Origin: Chrysopilus asiliformis
Taxonomy: Eukaryota > Arthropoda > Insecta > Diptera > Rhagionidae
Direction of reading: 5' to 3'
Assembly (NCBI GenBank): GCA_964034945.1
Contig: OZ035962.1
Coordinates: 99,328,784-99,392,783 of the forward strand
Length of the DNA stretch: 64,000 nucleotides
The first letter of the stretch is position 1; each line of letters starts with the position of its first letter. The position numbers and the translations under genes are program-made. Shown piece by piece: positions 46,080 through 58,470 of this stretch. Below the pieces are notes generated by a model. The model saw nothing but the letters and a program-made list of their open reading frames with translations. It did not search any database and had not been told where the DNA came from.

Positions 46080-46648
46080 TAAAATTAAATCAGAAGGTTT
46101 TTTACCGATTCAGTTGACACTGAATGGTCTACAAGAAGATTTTTTGGCCATTCCATGTCAACTGAACCAATAAAAAAAAAATTTCATATTTTAATCATAA
46201 TCACTGTTATTTAATATTGGATATAAATTCATCGTACATGAATAAAGTAAAATAGTTTTCATCATAAATATTAATTGTTTGATTTATTTAATCATAAGAA
46301 CAACAGAATTTACAATGATTTACATTAATAATATGTTTCAGAAAAACATCTATGACAAATATGAACTATGAAATAAAAAATTCTAATAAATTCTTTTAAA
46401 ATTTAAACTTAAACGAAAAAAAATTAAAACTATTTGTAAGTGAACAAAAAAAATAATATGAATTTATGTGTATTGTTTTAAAATTTATTATTATATAGAC
46501 GGTATGTCAAAAAATGCCACCCACTGAGTTGAAGCTCAACTAAATTTTGGGTAAATTTACTAAAATAAAAAATTTAATAAATAATATATATATATTTTTT
46601 TTTGAATAAAAGAGATTCCTGTTTATATTTTTTATGTGGTTGTGTTAT

Positions 46649-46660
46649 TTTATTTTTATT
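46649..46660 (-). promoter_or_regulatory. candidate polyadenylation signal of the SDR gene
   Basis: On the minus strand two AATAAA hexamers lie in tandem about 180 bases past the SDR stop codon. The position fits a short 3' UTR; the local AT richness keeps confidence low. Confidence 0.35.
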
Positions 46661-46838
46661 GTTCTGTTCTTGTGGTTTTTCTCTTCTTGGCAGATGTACT
46701 GAGTGTCAGAAAAGAAAAACTAATGCGTAAAAAAATATATTGAAAAGTTTCAAATCACTTCTTCCGAAACAAGTACGAGTACATATAGGTGTGTATGTTT
46801 GTTGTGTACATATGATGTGTTAGTGAACATGCGGCGAT

Positions 46839-47000
46839 TTAACGTCGTAGATAAAGTGCTTCGTAGAGTGACACTGGCAAATGTTCAGCTAGGAAAATTT
46901 GAATCTTTTCCGTGGCGGAGACAGGTGTGTAGCGTGCCATGGGGAAGGTTCTGGTAACAGCATCAATCAGGACACGAATAGCTGGCTGGACATCGGATAC
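46839..47000 (-). CDS. SDR-family protein, last exon and stop
   Basis: The acceptor TTTGCAG precedes V-S-D-V at 47000. Fifty-three codons end at TAA (46839-46841). The product VSDVQPAIRVLIDAVTRTFP, then MARYTPVSATEKIQIFLAEH and LPVSLYEALYLRR, corresponds to the C-terminal part of the family, with the typical A-TRTFP-RY pattern. The total recovered protein is about 292 residues, close to a full SDR minus its N-terminal anchor. A minus-strand AATAAA candidate lies at 46649-46654. Confidence 0.85.
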   Translation of the reverse strand, partial: VSDVQPAIRVLIDAVTRTFPMARYTPVSATEKIQIFLAEHLPVSLYEALYLRR

Positions 47001-47323
47001 CTGCAAACAAAAAAAAACGGTTCAGTCAGTGATTATTAATGAGAAATCTGTACGGTTTTTCGTAGTTTCAAATGCCGTTAGCCTCAATACCACCAGGTGT
47101 GAATTCATGATATTATAGAAATTTTTTATAAGCGAACAATCTAGCAACATTGAGCAGGTCAGGTCCCAAAAGAATATAAATCATGGCCGTCAGATTTGAC
47201 TTTAAAGTTCATACATTTTATCGTTGCTTTTTTTCCTTTTCCGATAGAAATAGTTTTTCTATGTTCCATAATACAGGCAACTTACTACAACTCTTTAATA
47301 AATCTTCGGAGCTTTTTGCTTAC

Positions 47324-47425
47324 CTCTCTAGAGTATTTCTCAACGGATGTCATTGCTGCCTCGTAATAGTCATCGCCGTATGTCTTCCTCTGTTCGTCGG
47401 TTAGTTGCTTCCACATATCCTTAGC
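47324..47425 (-). CDS. SDR-family protein, exon 5
   Basis: Thirty-four codons, phase 0 at both ends, between an ATTTTTAG acceptor and a GTAAGC donor. The product AKDMWKQLTDEQRKTYGDDY continues with YEAAMTSVEKYSRE. This matches the segment of BDH1/RDH-like SDRs after the PG motif (typically W..L....+..YG..Y), which forms the substrate-lid helices. The phase match with exon 4 and exon 6 supports membership despite the large intron. Confidence 0.82.
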
Positions 47426-47891
47426 CTAAAAATATCAAAAGGGAGACATAAATAAATATCTTTTAGTATACAGAAAATAAGAAAAAAATCTATTCAATTC
47501 TTTTTTTCCTATTATAGTTTTTTTTTATTTTGGCTGATAGAAAGTGTGATGATCGTCAGTGAGGGTGCAAATGGCGAATCGATATAACATTTGTCGGTCC
47601 ATATGGGACCTAGAATATGTTTGGATATACATAATGTAGAAATCAAATGAAATTGAAACGTGGCCTCAATGAACATTTGCTATAGTGTTATTTTTTTTGT
47701 ATTTATGGATACAGTAGGTACGCGGGGAATATATTTAGTTAGTGCGAAAACATCAATAAGCATAGGCGGGGTCATAAATCAAGGATGTCTCGTTGAATGT
47801 TTCTAAAGAATGGGAGGTAGCTTGGGCTCGAGATTTTGCAAAAATAGGCCAAATATTTGGTGAAATTTAAACTTCAATTGTAGCTGTTTAA

Positions 47892-48724
47892 CCCTTGGAG
47901 CACAATGAACGCAACCAAGCCGCAACTAAGGACGCTTCGAACTGTCACGCAACGCAGTTTAGGAGCGGTTGAGCACAATAGAAGCGTCGTCTGTTGCGTT
48001 GTGAGACAAACACAGAAAAATTAAAAGTGAACTAAAGTAGAAAAATATATAAAAAATGGATAATTTTGAAGCGATAATTTGCTTTGTTGGTCTTTATCTT
48101 TGTTATTTGTATGTTATTCACAGAACTATATAACATAGAACAACTGTCACCATACAAAGCTCTGCTGAAAAATGGTCCCAAAAGTATTTCCCTCTTTATC
48201 GTACTTGAACGCATCCACTGAACTGTATAAGGTCGCGAAATTCAAATTTAGTTTGCCGCGAAATTCAAATTTCACAAGTTTGAGACTAACTTTAGGCGCA
48301 AACAAATAACTTTAGGCGCCAACACCATTCCGAAAGTCTATTTTCCTTTGACAGCTCACGGTTTAAACGAGAGGACTATATTTATTTTCATACGGTTATA
48401 TTGCTCTTACTTGACTCGTTTTGATTCACTGAACTCTATTGAAATGGGACCATTTTAGACAGCAAATCGAGCGATCTAGTATATCTATGATGTTATTGCA
48501 CTAAGGCTATCAATTTTTCCTCGAACGACATTTCCCCAACCTCACTTTGAACTGTCAACGCAGACTTGTTGCGTTAAAGTTCAAAGTTTGGCAACTTTTG
48601 CGTCGATGGTTGCGTTCAATGCGTTCACTGTGCTCACTCAAAAGCATTTCTGTGAAATAAACTCGTAAGTGACATTTGGATGCGTGATGGTTGCGGCTTG
48701 GTTGCGTTCATTGTGCTCCAAGGG
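47892..48724. mobile_element. PIF/Harbinger-like MITE with long inverted repeats
   Basis: TAA at 47889-47891 and 48725-48727 flanks CCCTTGGAGCACAATGAACG and its perfect inverse; the inverted repeat runs on through CAACCAAGCCGCAAC. Internal GCGTTCACTGTGCTCACT at about 48616 echoes the ends. 833 bp. Confidence 0.85.
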
Positions 48725-48929
48725 TAAGGATAATTTTTGCTTTTTAAGGATAATTGGCAAATGTAGAGTATGTTTATATTTTAAGGTAAATTATTAAGAG
48801 GCAATCAATAAAATACGGGGTGAGGCGCTTTCTCAACACGACCTGTTTTCTAGAAAAAAGCTTTTTAAGCTATAATATTGAATAGCAATCGTCTTTCAAA
48901 CGCTCATTACTTTTTCGACAGGACGCATC

Positions 48930-49060
48930 CCTTGTTGATTGAAAAGCGAAAAAACTTCACGCTACGGTGTTAAATTATTTCTGAATAAAACTGCGAGGTG
49001 CTTACTTTTAGCTCTGTTTTCAGGCGATGTTAATTTGTCCCCGTGCAATAACTTCCGCGT
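48930..49060 (+). repeat. dispersed repeat shared with 11085-11235
   Basis: Same order of blocks as 11085-11235 in the same orientation, with about 15-20% differences by eye. Confidence 0.55.
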
Positions 49061-49229
49061 GCAATAACTTCCTTGTTTGCTATCTTTTAAGAGGGTCTAG
49101 TCTTGCTGTTTTTTTTAAATTCCATTTTATACTTAATTTTTTTATTAAAATTTAATATTTCAAAAAAAAAAACTATTAAATATGGAGTTTTTCTGTATAA
49201 TTGTGGCCGAGAAAGTATTAAAAATTTAA

Positions 49230-49519
49230 CACGTTCGTGACATCGTGTACCACTGGTGGTACATGTACAGTTCTTTAAAACCGCGCGAGTAAATAATGGT
49301 ACATGCATAGTGCAATCGATTTTTGAATATTCCTGACAGTCGTAAGTATAAAAACATAGTTTTAAAATAAATTGTCAGTATTTTATGAAGTAATATAAAA
49401 ACACGCATCGTGTACCACCGATGGCGCACAACCGCCAGAAAACAAATCGCTAATGTACCACCCGTGGTACACGATGTCCAAATGTAAAAAAAGTTGAAAA
49501 AGCAAATGTCACGAACGTG
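49230..49519. mobile_element. piggyBac-like MITE, related end sequence
   Basis: TTAA at 49226-49229 and 49520-49523, ends CACGTTCGTGACA and TGTCACGAACGTG. The interior repeats the near-palindrome GTACCAC-GTGGTAC three times (about 49248, 49410 and 49456). Confidence 0.85.
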
Positions 49520-50705
49520 TTAATATTCTAAAGGTCACATCTGAATCATACTGGCAAAGAAAAAGTTCGAGCATTTTTTTAACTGTTACAAAGTAAAATA
49601 TTGCTTCATTTTGATTTACGTAAAATTAAACCCTGTGATTTATTTCAGTTCAGTTAACAATATTTTACTCTTATTTTCACATTTTCATTTTAACAGGCAA
49701 TTAACATAAATTCCCCAACATGAAACAGCATTTCAACATTTATATTCCCGTTTGGGAAAAGTGTAATACATCATCCGTTCGCAAATGTTTATTTCGTTAT
49801 CAATTCATGCATTAAAAAAGGTAATTGTGTAATGAAAAATTTCCTTTTAGAAGGGTCACAAAAAGGAAAATCTTTTTGTGCCCTTGAAAAGTGCGTGAAC
49901 ATCGACAGGTGACGCCTTATAAGGACAAGGAAATTTATTGCTGAAAAATGTGTCATCATAAGACTGCTTATGAATTTCGTTTTCCATAGAATTTATGTAA
50001 CACAAGTTAAAGCCATCTAAAATATAAAATTGTAAATGTTTTTATTATCTGAAGTTATGCGTTGTCGTTTTGTACTGTTCCCGTGGTGAGGAATCTCTAG
50101 TATGTTTCGTTGACACTTAGAAGGTTATATGTCAAGATCATAAATTCAGTATTATTATTACAGTGGTTTAATAAAAAAAATATTTTGTGCGTTTAACCTT
50201 AACAGAATTCTGAACGGTTTCAATTTTGAAAGGCCTATGGGGGTTGTCTGCGCCCATGGTTTCTTGGAAATTCAATCAGAAAATACATAGCTCAGAATTT
50301 TTAATTAAACATATATTTTCAGGAATTACTAGATTGAATGGCTTAAAATTTACTATCTTAGTATATATAATAAGGGACATTTAAGAAAATTTCTAAAATA
50401 TTCTATTTTTCCACTAGAAAGACTCTGGAAAGTGAAAATGACAGCAAATTTTTTATTATATACTTGTATATATCTAATTTGCATATCCGTCGGTTACGGG
50501 TCAAAGTATTTTGCATAAGTTTTTTAGCACCACAATCTCTACCCCCTCCCATAAAAGTATGTAGCCTATTTTTCATTCCAATATTTCATTAACTTAATTG
50601 TTAAGTTTCATTAAAATACGTTCAGCCGTTTTTACGTGATCCGGGAACAAACAGACAAAAATTTAACTAAAGCTGGTTTTGATCATAACCTGCCTAGATT
50701 AGTGT

Positions 50706-50935
50706 GATAGGCTCCTGTTACACGGGGAAACTTTAAGGAGGCCCTCCATTACCATGATTTTTCCCAACTGCAAAAAATAGAGACACATTTATGTGAAGAT
50801 ACCTTAGCGAGAAAGGGAGATAAGAATCAAATGCAAAAATGAAGTTTCCGGCAACTTGTCTCCGCGTGTAGCACTAACGAGCAACTTTCTGTATCGGGTA
50901 TCGGTTTAAAGTTACCGTGTGTAACATAGGCCATA
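50706..50935. mobile_element. decayed MITE-like element
   Basis: TAGGCTCCTGTTACACGGGG with AACTTTAAGG at the left; imperfect inverse TTTAAAGTTACCG-TGTGTAACATAGGCC at the right. No target duplication seen. Confidence 0.4.
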
Positions 50936-52860
50936 GGGTTCTGAATCTGTCTGTTTGATTAAAACTCGAGAGCTGATAAACCGATTTGGATAAAACTTTC
51001 TAAAAACAGAGCACGGACCCTTGTGATAAAGTCAATAAAAAGTCTACATGCCTTATTATTTTTCTTGGATGATAAGTAAATTATTTGCTTTGTTAGATTC
51101 ATATATTGATTATTCTGGAAAATGTTACACGTTTTCATTTGAAGTTTCTTCACTAATGTCAAATAGCTTTATATTCATTAAAATTTACATATAATAAAAT
51201 TATGCCTCATTGAAATTAATTCAGAGAATCTTCTAATGGTATAAAAGCGATCCAGTCCAGTTAAAATATAAATTCGAAACCTCTCGAAATATAAATTCGA
51301 AACCGCCCTTCACTAATATATTTGGGTGCGGGTTTCCAAAATGCCAAAGCTAGCGTTACGAACTTTTTGGACAACCTTTTATCCTTATATAATCAATCCT
51401 AAATATGATTTTTTTTTGAATTGAGCCAAGTGAACCAATAGCTAACAATACTAGCATTATTGGTATATGGCACGTATCTGCCACTAAAAGCTTATGTTAC
51501 ATACACAAAAACCGCTAGCAGGGAAGGACTTCTAGTCTAGACGTTTGAAATGTTTCTTTAGCATTGTTACTAAATTTTAATGTCACAACAATACACCCCT
51601 ATAATATACTCACTACACTTTCTGGCAATTTGAGCCGTAAATAAATCTTTTTTCCTTCTAAGTCTCAACGATTTGTGGGCCATTTATCAAAACAGTGAAA
51701 TCAACTCAGAAAGTTTTGCTTCGGTTTATTGCTTATCTTAAGTCTGTAAATTCCATTAATGGCTTTGCCACATTATATTAAGGACTGAAGTAATAAAAAA
51801 ATCACCGCCAGCAATTCAAAACAAACGCCTCTTTTACCATCTACCAAACGTTTAAAACAGAAACATTTGAAATCTTAGAATTCGGATATTTGAAATAAAG
51901 GGTGGTGGCTTATATTGCGATTTACGCTCATAATAAGTTAGAATTGGAAGGAATGAAAAGAAACATGAAAATTAGGACAAAAAAAGGAAAAGTCTTCAGA
52001 TTTCCTATTATTATACATCAAAAATGCTAGCCTTTGACCCTTTTCATTTGATTTTTCATCCAACGTGACGGACGGAAATGAAAATTTCAACAGAGCTGAC
52101 TTTGCGAATGGAATAACGGATGAAAAGCAATTCAGTTCAACTTGTAAACCTTTTCAGGGCGGAAAAAATATCTTTAAAAATGAATTTACTTGTAAGAAAG
52201 CGCATGAAATATTTTAGTGTTGCTAAATAATTGCTGTGAAATTTAAATGTAATATCGTTAAATTGGCTCCACAATTCTTCTTTTTGAAAATTATGTTTGG
52301 GGGCATATCTTTTTAAACTTTTGTCAGCATTTCAATGAAAATAAATATGAAAAAAAAATCCTGAAAATATAAAATTAATTCTCAAAGAGTTCGCAGAATT
52401 GTTTGAATTTGAGAGGTGGATATACATTTGGTCCAGGATTTTATATGTGTGTGTGTGTTGAATGAAAATTTATCTCCGTAACATTTACACGATTTCTCGT
52501 TTAAGGACACAGGATTAAAACACAATTTGTGGGGGATAACATGAAAAACGGTACTTGTTATTGTTATTAGAATGGAACTAAGGTTAGGAGCGCAAGAGAT
52601 TCGTGAGAATAACAAAAGGATTAAAATTACGAATGTGCAAAAACAGCTGATATTTCACAGAAGGATTGTGTCGAGTGTCATTCTTAGTCGGTTTAGAAAA
52701 CAGCCCTTCTCATCTTTATTTTTACTCCCTTTTTGAATTAAACGGTTTGTTTAACTTTTATTTAATTTAGACCAACTTTTATTTGCTTTTGTGCGAAAAG
52801 AAAGAACTTTTACAAAACTTATTTTGTTCTGAGAGATACAATAAAAAAGTTAAAGGGTCA

Positions 52861-53244
52861 AACAGATGACGGCAGCAACTGGGACTGCGGCTTCGGCTTC
52901 AAAATAAATTTAGCAAAATCTCTAAATTTGACGCCGTCGTCGTGGGGGTGCCACCGATATATAATAAGTGAACGTCAAAAGTGTTTTGTGCAATATAATA
53001 ACATTAATTAATAACAACATTAAAATAATGCTAAAACGCGCACACAATTAACATCAATATTTGAAAATTATTGTATAGAACAATCATTTTTTATATCTTG
53101 CAAACACGATTCAGAAATGTCAAAGTTTTTGTTGTTGGAACGCTGCCCGACGTCGAGTTTCATGCATGTGTTCCACTCGACTTTTCGACGCCCAAAATGA
53201 CGTCGCAGTCGACGCCGCAGTCGCAGTTGCTGCCGTCATCTGTT
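52861..53244. mobile_element. MITE-like element with GC-rich ends
   Basis: AACAGATGACGGCAGCAACT and its inverse, continuing GGGACTGCGG/CCGCAGTCGC with one change. Inside, TTTGACGCCGTCGTCG and GACGTCGCAGTCGACGCC echo the ends. No clear target duplication. Confidence 0.7.
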
Positions 53245-53582
53245 AAGTTTTTCGTGAGTTTATATTCTTTGATTAGAGGGATAGGAAAGTGAATAAAATA
53301 CATTTATGTTATTTACAATTGACAATACTGTATTAACGCGTAAAATTAAAACGTGTACAAGTAGAAATTTATTGTTAAACCAATATTTCTTTCAAAATTT
53401 ATTTAAGAATCAAATTTTTTTGTAAAAATTGTAACTTTAGAAATGTTAAAAAAAGAAAAACGTGGAAAATAATATACATTTTTAAGTTTTAATAAAAAAA
53501 AATCTTATAAAAAGTACTGTTCTGAATTCAATTGGGATTTTTTTAAACATCCCTCCCAAAATCCTGACTCTCCACCTTGTAA

Positions 53583-54353
53583 TGCTACATTTACACGAAT
53601 GACAAATTTGTCATTTTTTTCTTGTCATTATGTTAATTCCCGTGTAAATGGCATAATTTTTGTAATTTTTTCTGTCAGAAAATGTCAATCTCTCATAAAA
53701 GAATGAACTTGTCCATTCTTTTATGCCAGATTGTCATTCGTGCAAACGCAATATTAGTTATGACAACTTTAGTATTCAACTTTTGTCATAACTAATGCTA
53801 CGTTTACACGAATGACAAATTTGTCATTTTTTTCTTGTCATTATGTTAATTCCCGTGTAAATGGCATAATTTTTGTAATTTTTTCTGTCAGAAAATGTCA
53901 ATCTCTCATAAAAGAATGAACTTGTCCATTCTTTTATGCCAGATTGTCATTCGTACAAACGCAATATTAGTTATGACAAAAGTTGAATACTAAAGTTGTC
54001 ATAACTAATATTGCGTTTGCACGAATGACAATCTGGCATAAAAGAATGGACAAGTTCATTCTTTTATGAGAGATTGACATTTTCTGACAGAAAAAATTAC
54101 AAAAATTATGCCATTTACACGGGAATTTACATAATGACAAGAAAAAAATGACAAATTTGTCATTCGTGTAAATGTAGCATTATATTGCGTTTGCACGAAT
54201 GACAATCTGGCATAAAAGAATGGACAAGTTCATTCTTTTATCAGAGATTGACATTTTCTGACAGAAAAAATTACAAAAATTATGCCATTTACACGGGAAT
54301 TAACATAATGACAAGAAAAAAATGACAAATTTGTCATTCGTGTAAATGTAGCA
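53583..54353. mobile_element. compound PIF/Harbinger-like foldback MITE
   Basis: TAA at 53580-53582 and 54354-54356 flanks ends TGCTACATTTACACGAATGA and its inverse. Inside, at least four arm-length units alternate in orientation, giving a multi-hairpin array of 771 bp of the same family as 33675-34129. Confidence 0.82.
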
Positions 54354-54759
54354 TAACTTATTCCATCAATTTTATTTTCCGACTTCAAAACCAAGGTGTA
54401 ATGTAAAAAGTATTCCCAAAAGGGTGATCGTGAATACCATTAGATTTCAAAATTTCTGGCAGAGAGGTGGCGAACGGATTTATTTACAAAGAGAGTCCTT
54501 AATTTCAGATTTAATATACAATAGTAAAAGATTTTCTAGAAAGAAGTAGGTCGATTTTACTGTTACCAAATTTGCCTTCAAGTTGGGCGTATTTTGGGAG
54601 AAAAGAAATAATATAGCTTAATAGAGATGATACATAATTGTACCTGTATGGTGAAAAATTTGGTATTTTTTTAAAGATATTCACAAAAAGGATTGAGGTG
54701 GCTGATTGTTAAAGTTTTGTAAACCACAACAAAATGGACCACGAAAAGCGGTGCTCACA

Positions 54760-55279
54760 ATCATACTAATATATAAAAATGAGTTGGTGTCTGTCTGTCT
54801 GTCTGCTGTTCCTCTTTCACGCAAAAACGGCTGAACCGATTGACTTGAAATTTCGCATAAGTGTCTGTAGTAGTTCTGGTTCCAACATAGGCATACGGAA
54901 AAGTAGCGCGAGGGGTGGGGGGAGTAAGGGGAGGGGATAAAGTCATTTCGAAACTTAGTTTTCCCTCTATATTACTCTTTCGTGGGCAAACTACTGAACC
55001 GATTGGCCTGAAATTTGGCCTAGATGTTCGTTGGGGGTCCAGCCCCAACATAGACCCATTAAAAAGTAGCCCGAGAGGTGGGGGAGTAAGCGGAGGGAGG
55101 TAAAGTAATACCAAATGCAAGTGCTGGAATTTTTTATTAGTTTGTTAACCATTTTCCGAAGAGAAAAAACTAACGAACAGCATGCAGGCTACCTAATTTT
55201 TAACCAACTGAATTTAGTTTTCCTAAGTTTTTTTTTCTGTTCCCGCTTTTAGCCGGGCGAAGCCGGGTCCAAATTCTAG
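54760..55279 (+). mobile_element. Helitron-like element, intact 520-bp copy
   Basis: A clean copy with A^TC at the start and CTAG^T at the end, a short GTCT microsatellite near the 5' end, two motif units with CTGAACCGATTG, and the GC-rich hairpin before the end. It lies within the large SDR intron. Confidence 0.88.
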
Positions 55280-55927
55280 TTTGTAATAAAACTGTATCAA
55301 TTAATATTATTTTACGATGATAACAGCAGCGTTAATACCTTTAGTGAATACCTTTATTGAAATTTACTTACAAATTTTGTGTTTAACTATTGAATCATTT
55401 CTGATTTATGGTTTTTACTCGACCTTATTAGCATTGAATTCTGTTGGAATTTCTCGGCGTATAGGTCATATGGTTGTAAAACATTGCATTTAGTTAAAGT
55501 TATTCCAAATGTTATCAAAACTTCAGAGCTTTTAATCCAGAAAGTGGCCAATTGAACGATATCAGAGTAAAATACTTAGTAGAACAGACTATTAACATCA
55601 ATTATAAAAGTCTATTAAGCGGATTTCAACGGTTTGAATGCTGACAATGTAGAGCGTACTTAAGGTTTAAGAAATGGAGATTTTTCTTATATGTTTTGAC
55701 AAAAAGACACTCCGGAAGATTTTTTTTGTAAAATTAAATTGAGTAGCTCGTTAGCTGAAACGAATTTAAAAGTTAGAAATATATAAAAGACCTCGAAAAT
55801 GACATTTTTACGAGGATAGACGGCCAAAAACTATTAAAATTTGCATTGCCATTTTTAAGTCTTCCATTAAGAATAGGAATTGCTTTCATCATAACAGAAA
55901 GTTCTAGCTAAAAGTCTCATTAATAGT

Positions 55928-56460
55928 TACTTTCTTCTTCTATACATAGAGGGAAAGTGTTGTATGCATGACGAAGACCGACTCGAGAAGGGAGGCAGAT
56001 AGAAACTTTCTGATCAGTACGAAATCCGTTTCAGGTAACATTTTGAGGATGTTCGTCAATCTGTCTGTCGGTCTATGGGTCTGTCAGTCTGTCCGTTTTT
56101 CGCGTTTTCAATATCTCAAGAACTCGTTGATCTAGCGGCTTGAAATTTTTTGTAAATACATATTACAAAAACCGTAGTTTTCTATCAACTTTTGGAAAAG
56201 TGACGGTAACTATAACTTGACATACAATTTTTTTTTTTGAAAAAATACTATCTTTTGAAAATCTTTCGATACTTATGCGCTTTTGGGAAAAAAGGAATAT
56301 AACAACATTTAAGGGATATAAAATTTCCTGCATTTTTCCTTTAACGGATTTTACGTATCTTTAACAGTTCTCGAGATATTTGAAAAAATATTATTCTTTA
56401 CATGCTTTTCCTAAAACTAAATATTGCAGAGGAAAGTTTTGTGTTGATCACAACTGATAT
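55928..56460 (+). mobile_element. second DINE-1-like family, copy 1
   Basis: Starts with CTTTCTTCTTCTATACATAG and GAGGGAAAGTGTTG (a foldback), then GACCGACTCGAG, AAATCCGTTTCAGG, a GTCTGTC microsatellite, and ends near TTGCAGAGGAAAGTTTTG. It shares both ends and the order of blocks with 57652-58470. Confidence 0.6.
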
Positions 56461-57651
56461 TTTTTTGTCTTGATGTTTTATTAGTCGCATCCTGCTATGT
56501 AGAATCCACCTATATATATTGAGCAGTTGCTCTAGGTAGAAATTACCAGGTATTCCTGTAATTGAATTCCGGTAATGCAGATATGGGTTAAGTGAAGCCA
56601 TTAGGACTATAAAAATGAAAAGCCGCATAGAATATTCTCCCTAATGGCGGCGGACGAAAAGCTGCAACGGATGCTTTTGCATCAGAGTAATCGCGAAACG
56701 TAAAAAAATGCATGATGAAATGAAAATTTTCGTCATTATACGTTGGAACATCGTTTGTTGTAGCTGCACTTTCCCGTAAATGCAGAAAGGTATTATGCTC
56801 AGTCTTGTATTTTGCTTGTTGAACAAGGTTCGTGTCGTAATTGCCACCCGATACGGAAGTATGTATTTCTTGAGCACATAATTTTATATTACTTCTTGCT
56901 TATGTTTTCTTACACTCGCCTTCAGGGAGTGATAACTTTCCAACACGATACTCACTTTTCAGGTGTATTTTGCTTTTTTTGCAGTACGATAGACTCAAGG
57001 TTACTGGAGTTGTGTTCGGTTGGGTAATGTTAATACATCTTTTATAAGGATAGAGCAACTGCTTTCGTTTTAAGGGTAACCGAGTCGCATGTGTAGAAGA
57101 TATGCATAGATGAGAGAAGAAATGTGAGAAGTTGTAGAGTGACAATCTTTCCAAGGACCACAGTATTTTTTTTTGGACTTTGGGTTAACTGGTAAATAAC
57201 ATTCGCCCATGGCGTAATGAAAAATTAAGCGATGTCAATAGAAAAACTTATGCTGATAGTTTATTTGTTTCGAAATAATTCTGTGAACATGAAGATGTGG
57301 TGGGTTCCGTCTTATGGGTAACCCGTGTTTCTAGTTCCATAAACTACTTCTTAGGCGGATGTAGTATTTCGGTATAAGCATCACACCACAGAGTAAAAGT
57401 TGTTTAGATCACCCGCAATGGATTAGACGTGCCACAACTTTATGTCGAATTTGTACCATTGCCTGAGCCGCCCATAAATAAAACTCAGGCTGAACATCTT
57501 TATGGGTGGCCAAGGGGCAAAAGTTTTACGATAACGACAAAATAGTAAAATGGTGTCACCGCATATATAGTAAATATTATATAGGAATACTCATTTTGGT
57601 AACCTGAGAGACAGTAAACTATTTCAAACCAAGCAATTTCCTTTTACTATT

Positions 57652-58470
57652 TTTACTTTCCTCTTCTATAGAGGGAAAGTATTGTATTCATGACGGAGAC
57701 CGACTCGAGAACGCGGACAGATAGAGAATTTCTGATCAGCACGAAATCCGTTTCAGGCAAAATTATGAGGATGTTCGTGCATCTGTCTGTCTGTCCGTTT
57801 CACGTATCTTAAATAACTCGAGAACGAATTGAGCTAGCAACTTGAATTTTTTTGTGAATAAGTTTTAGAAAAAACGTAATTTTCTATCAACTTTTGGAAA
57901 AGTAACAGTAGCTATAACGGGTACGTCCCATATAATTTTTTTTTGCAAAAACACAATTTTTTGAAAATATCTCGGAATTTATGCGCTTTTTGGAAAAAAG
58001 GAATATGACAAAATTTAATGAATATAAAATTTTCCACATTTTTTTCTTTAACGGTATTTTTGTATCTCTACCGGTTCTCAAGATATTTGAAAAGAATTCA
58101 GTTTTTTGGAAATTGCTCAAAAACTATACACTTTTATGAAAAAAAGCATACAACCAAATTTATAGGAAATCAAATTTTCCACATTTTTTGCTATAACGGT
58201 TTATACGTATTCCTAACGGTTCTCAACATATTTTAAAAAAGTTAAGAGTTTTGAAAATTTCTCGGAACCTGCATTATGAAAAATTGCATATAAAAAATTC
58301 AAAGAAAATAAAATTTCCTGTATTTTTTCCTTTAACGGTTTTACGTGTCTTTAAAGGTTCTCAAGATATTTGAAAAAATATTATTTTTTTTTCATATTAT
58401 TTCCGAATCTAAATGTTGCAGAGGAAAGTTTTGTTTTCATCGCAACTGGAGTATTTTTTCACATTTTGTA
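57652..58470 (+). mobile_element. second DINE-1-like family, copy 2 with tandem segment
   Basis: Same family as 55928-56460. Here the block ACGG-TTCTCAAGATATTTGAAAA with preceding AAATTTCCACATTTTT is present about three times (58020-58390), so the copy is longer by internal tandem duplication. Confidence 0.6.

Larger units (their letters stand above)
32462..46838. other. convergent intergenic region
   Basis: Between the DREP and SDR stop codons. It contains 3' UTRs, the repeats at 32808-34129, 36537-36807, 38525-39032, 39763, the hairpin locus at 40329-41014, the Helitron/DINE nest at 41871-42926, the second mariner derivative, and the MITE at 45848-46079. I see no gene in 34130-36536, 36808-38524, 39033-39762, 41015-41870, 42927-43761 or 44591-45847. 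Confidence 0.7.
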
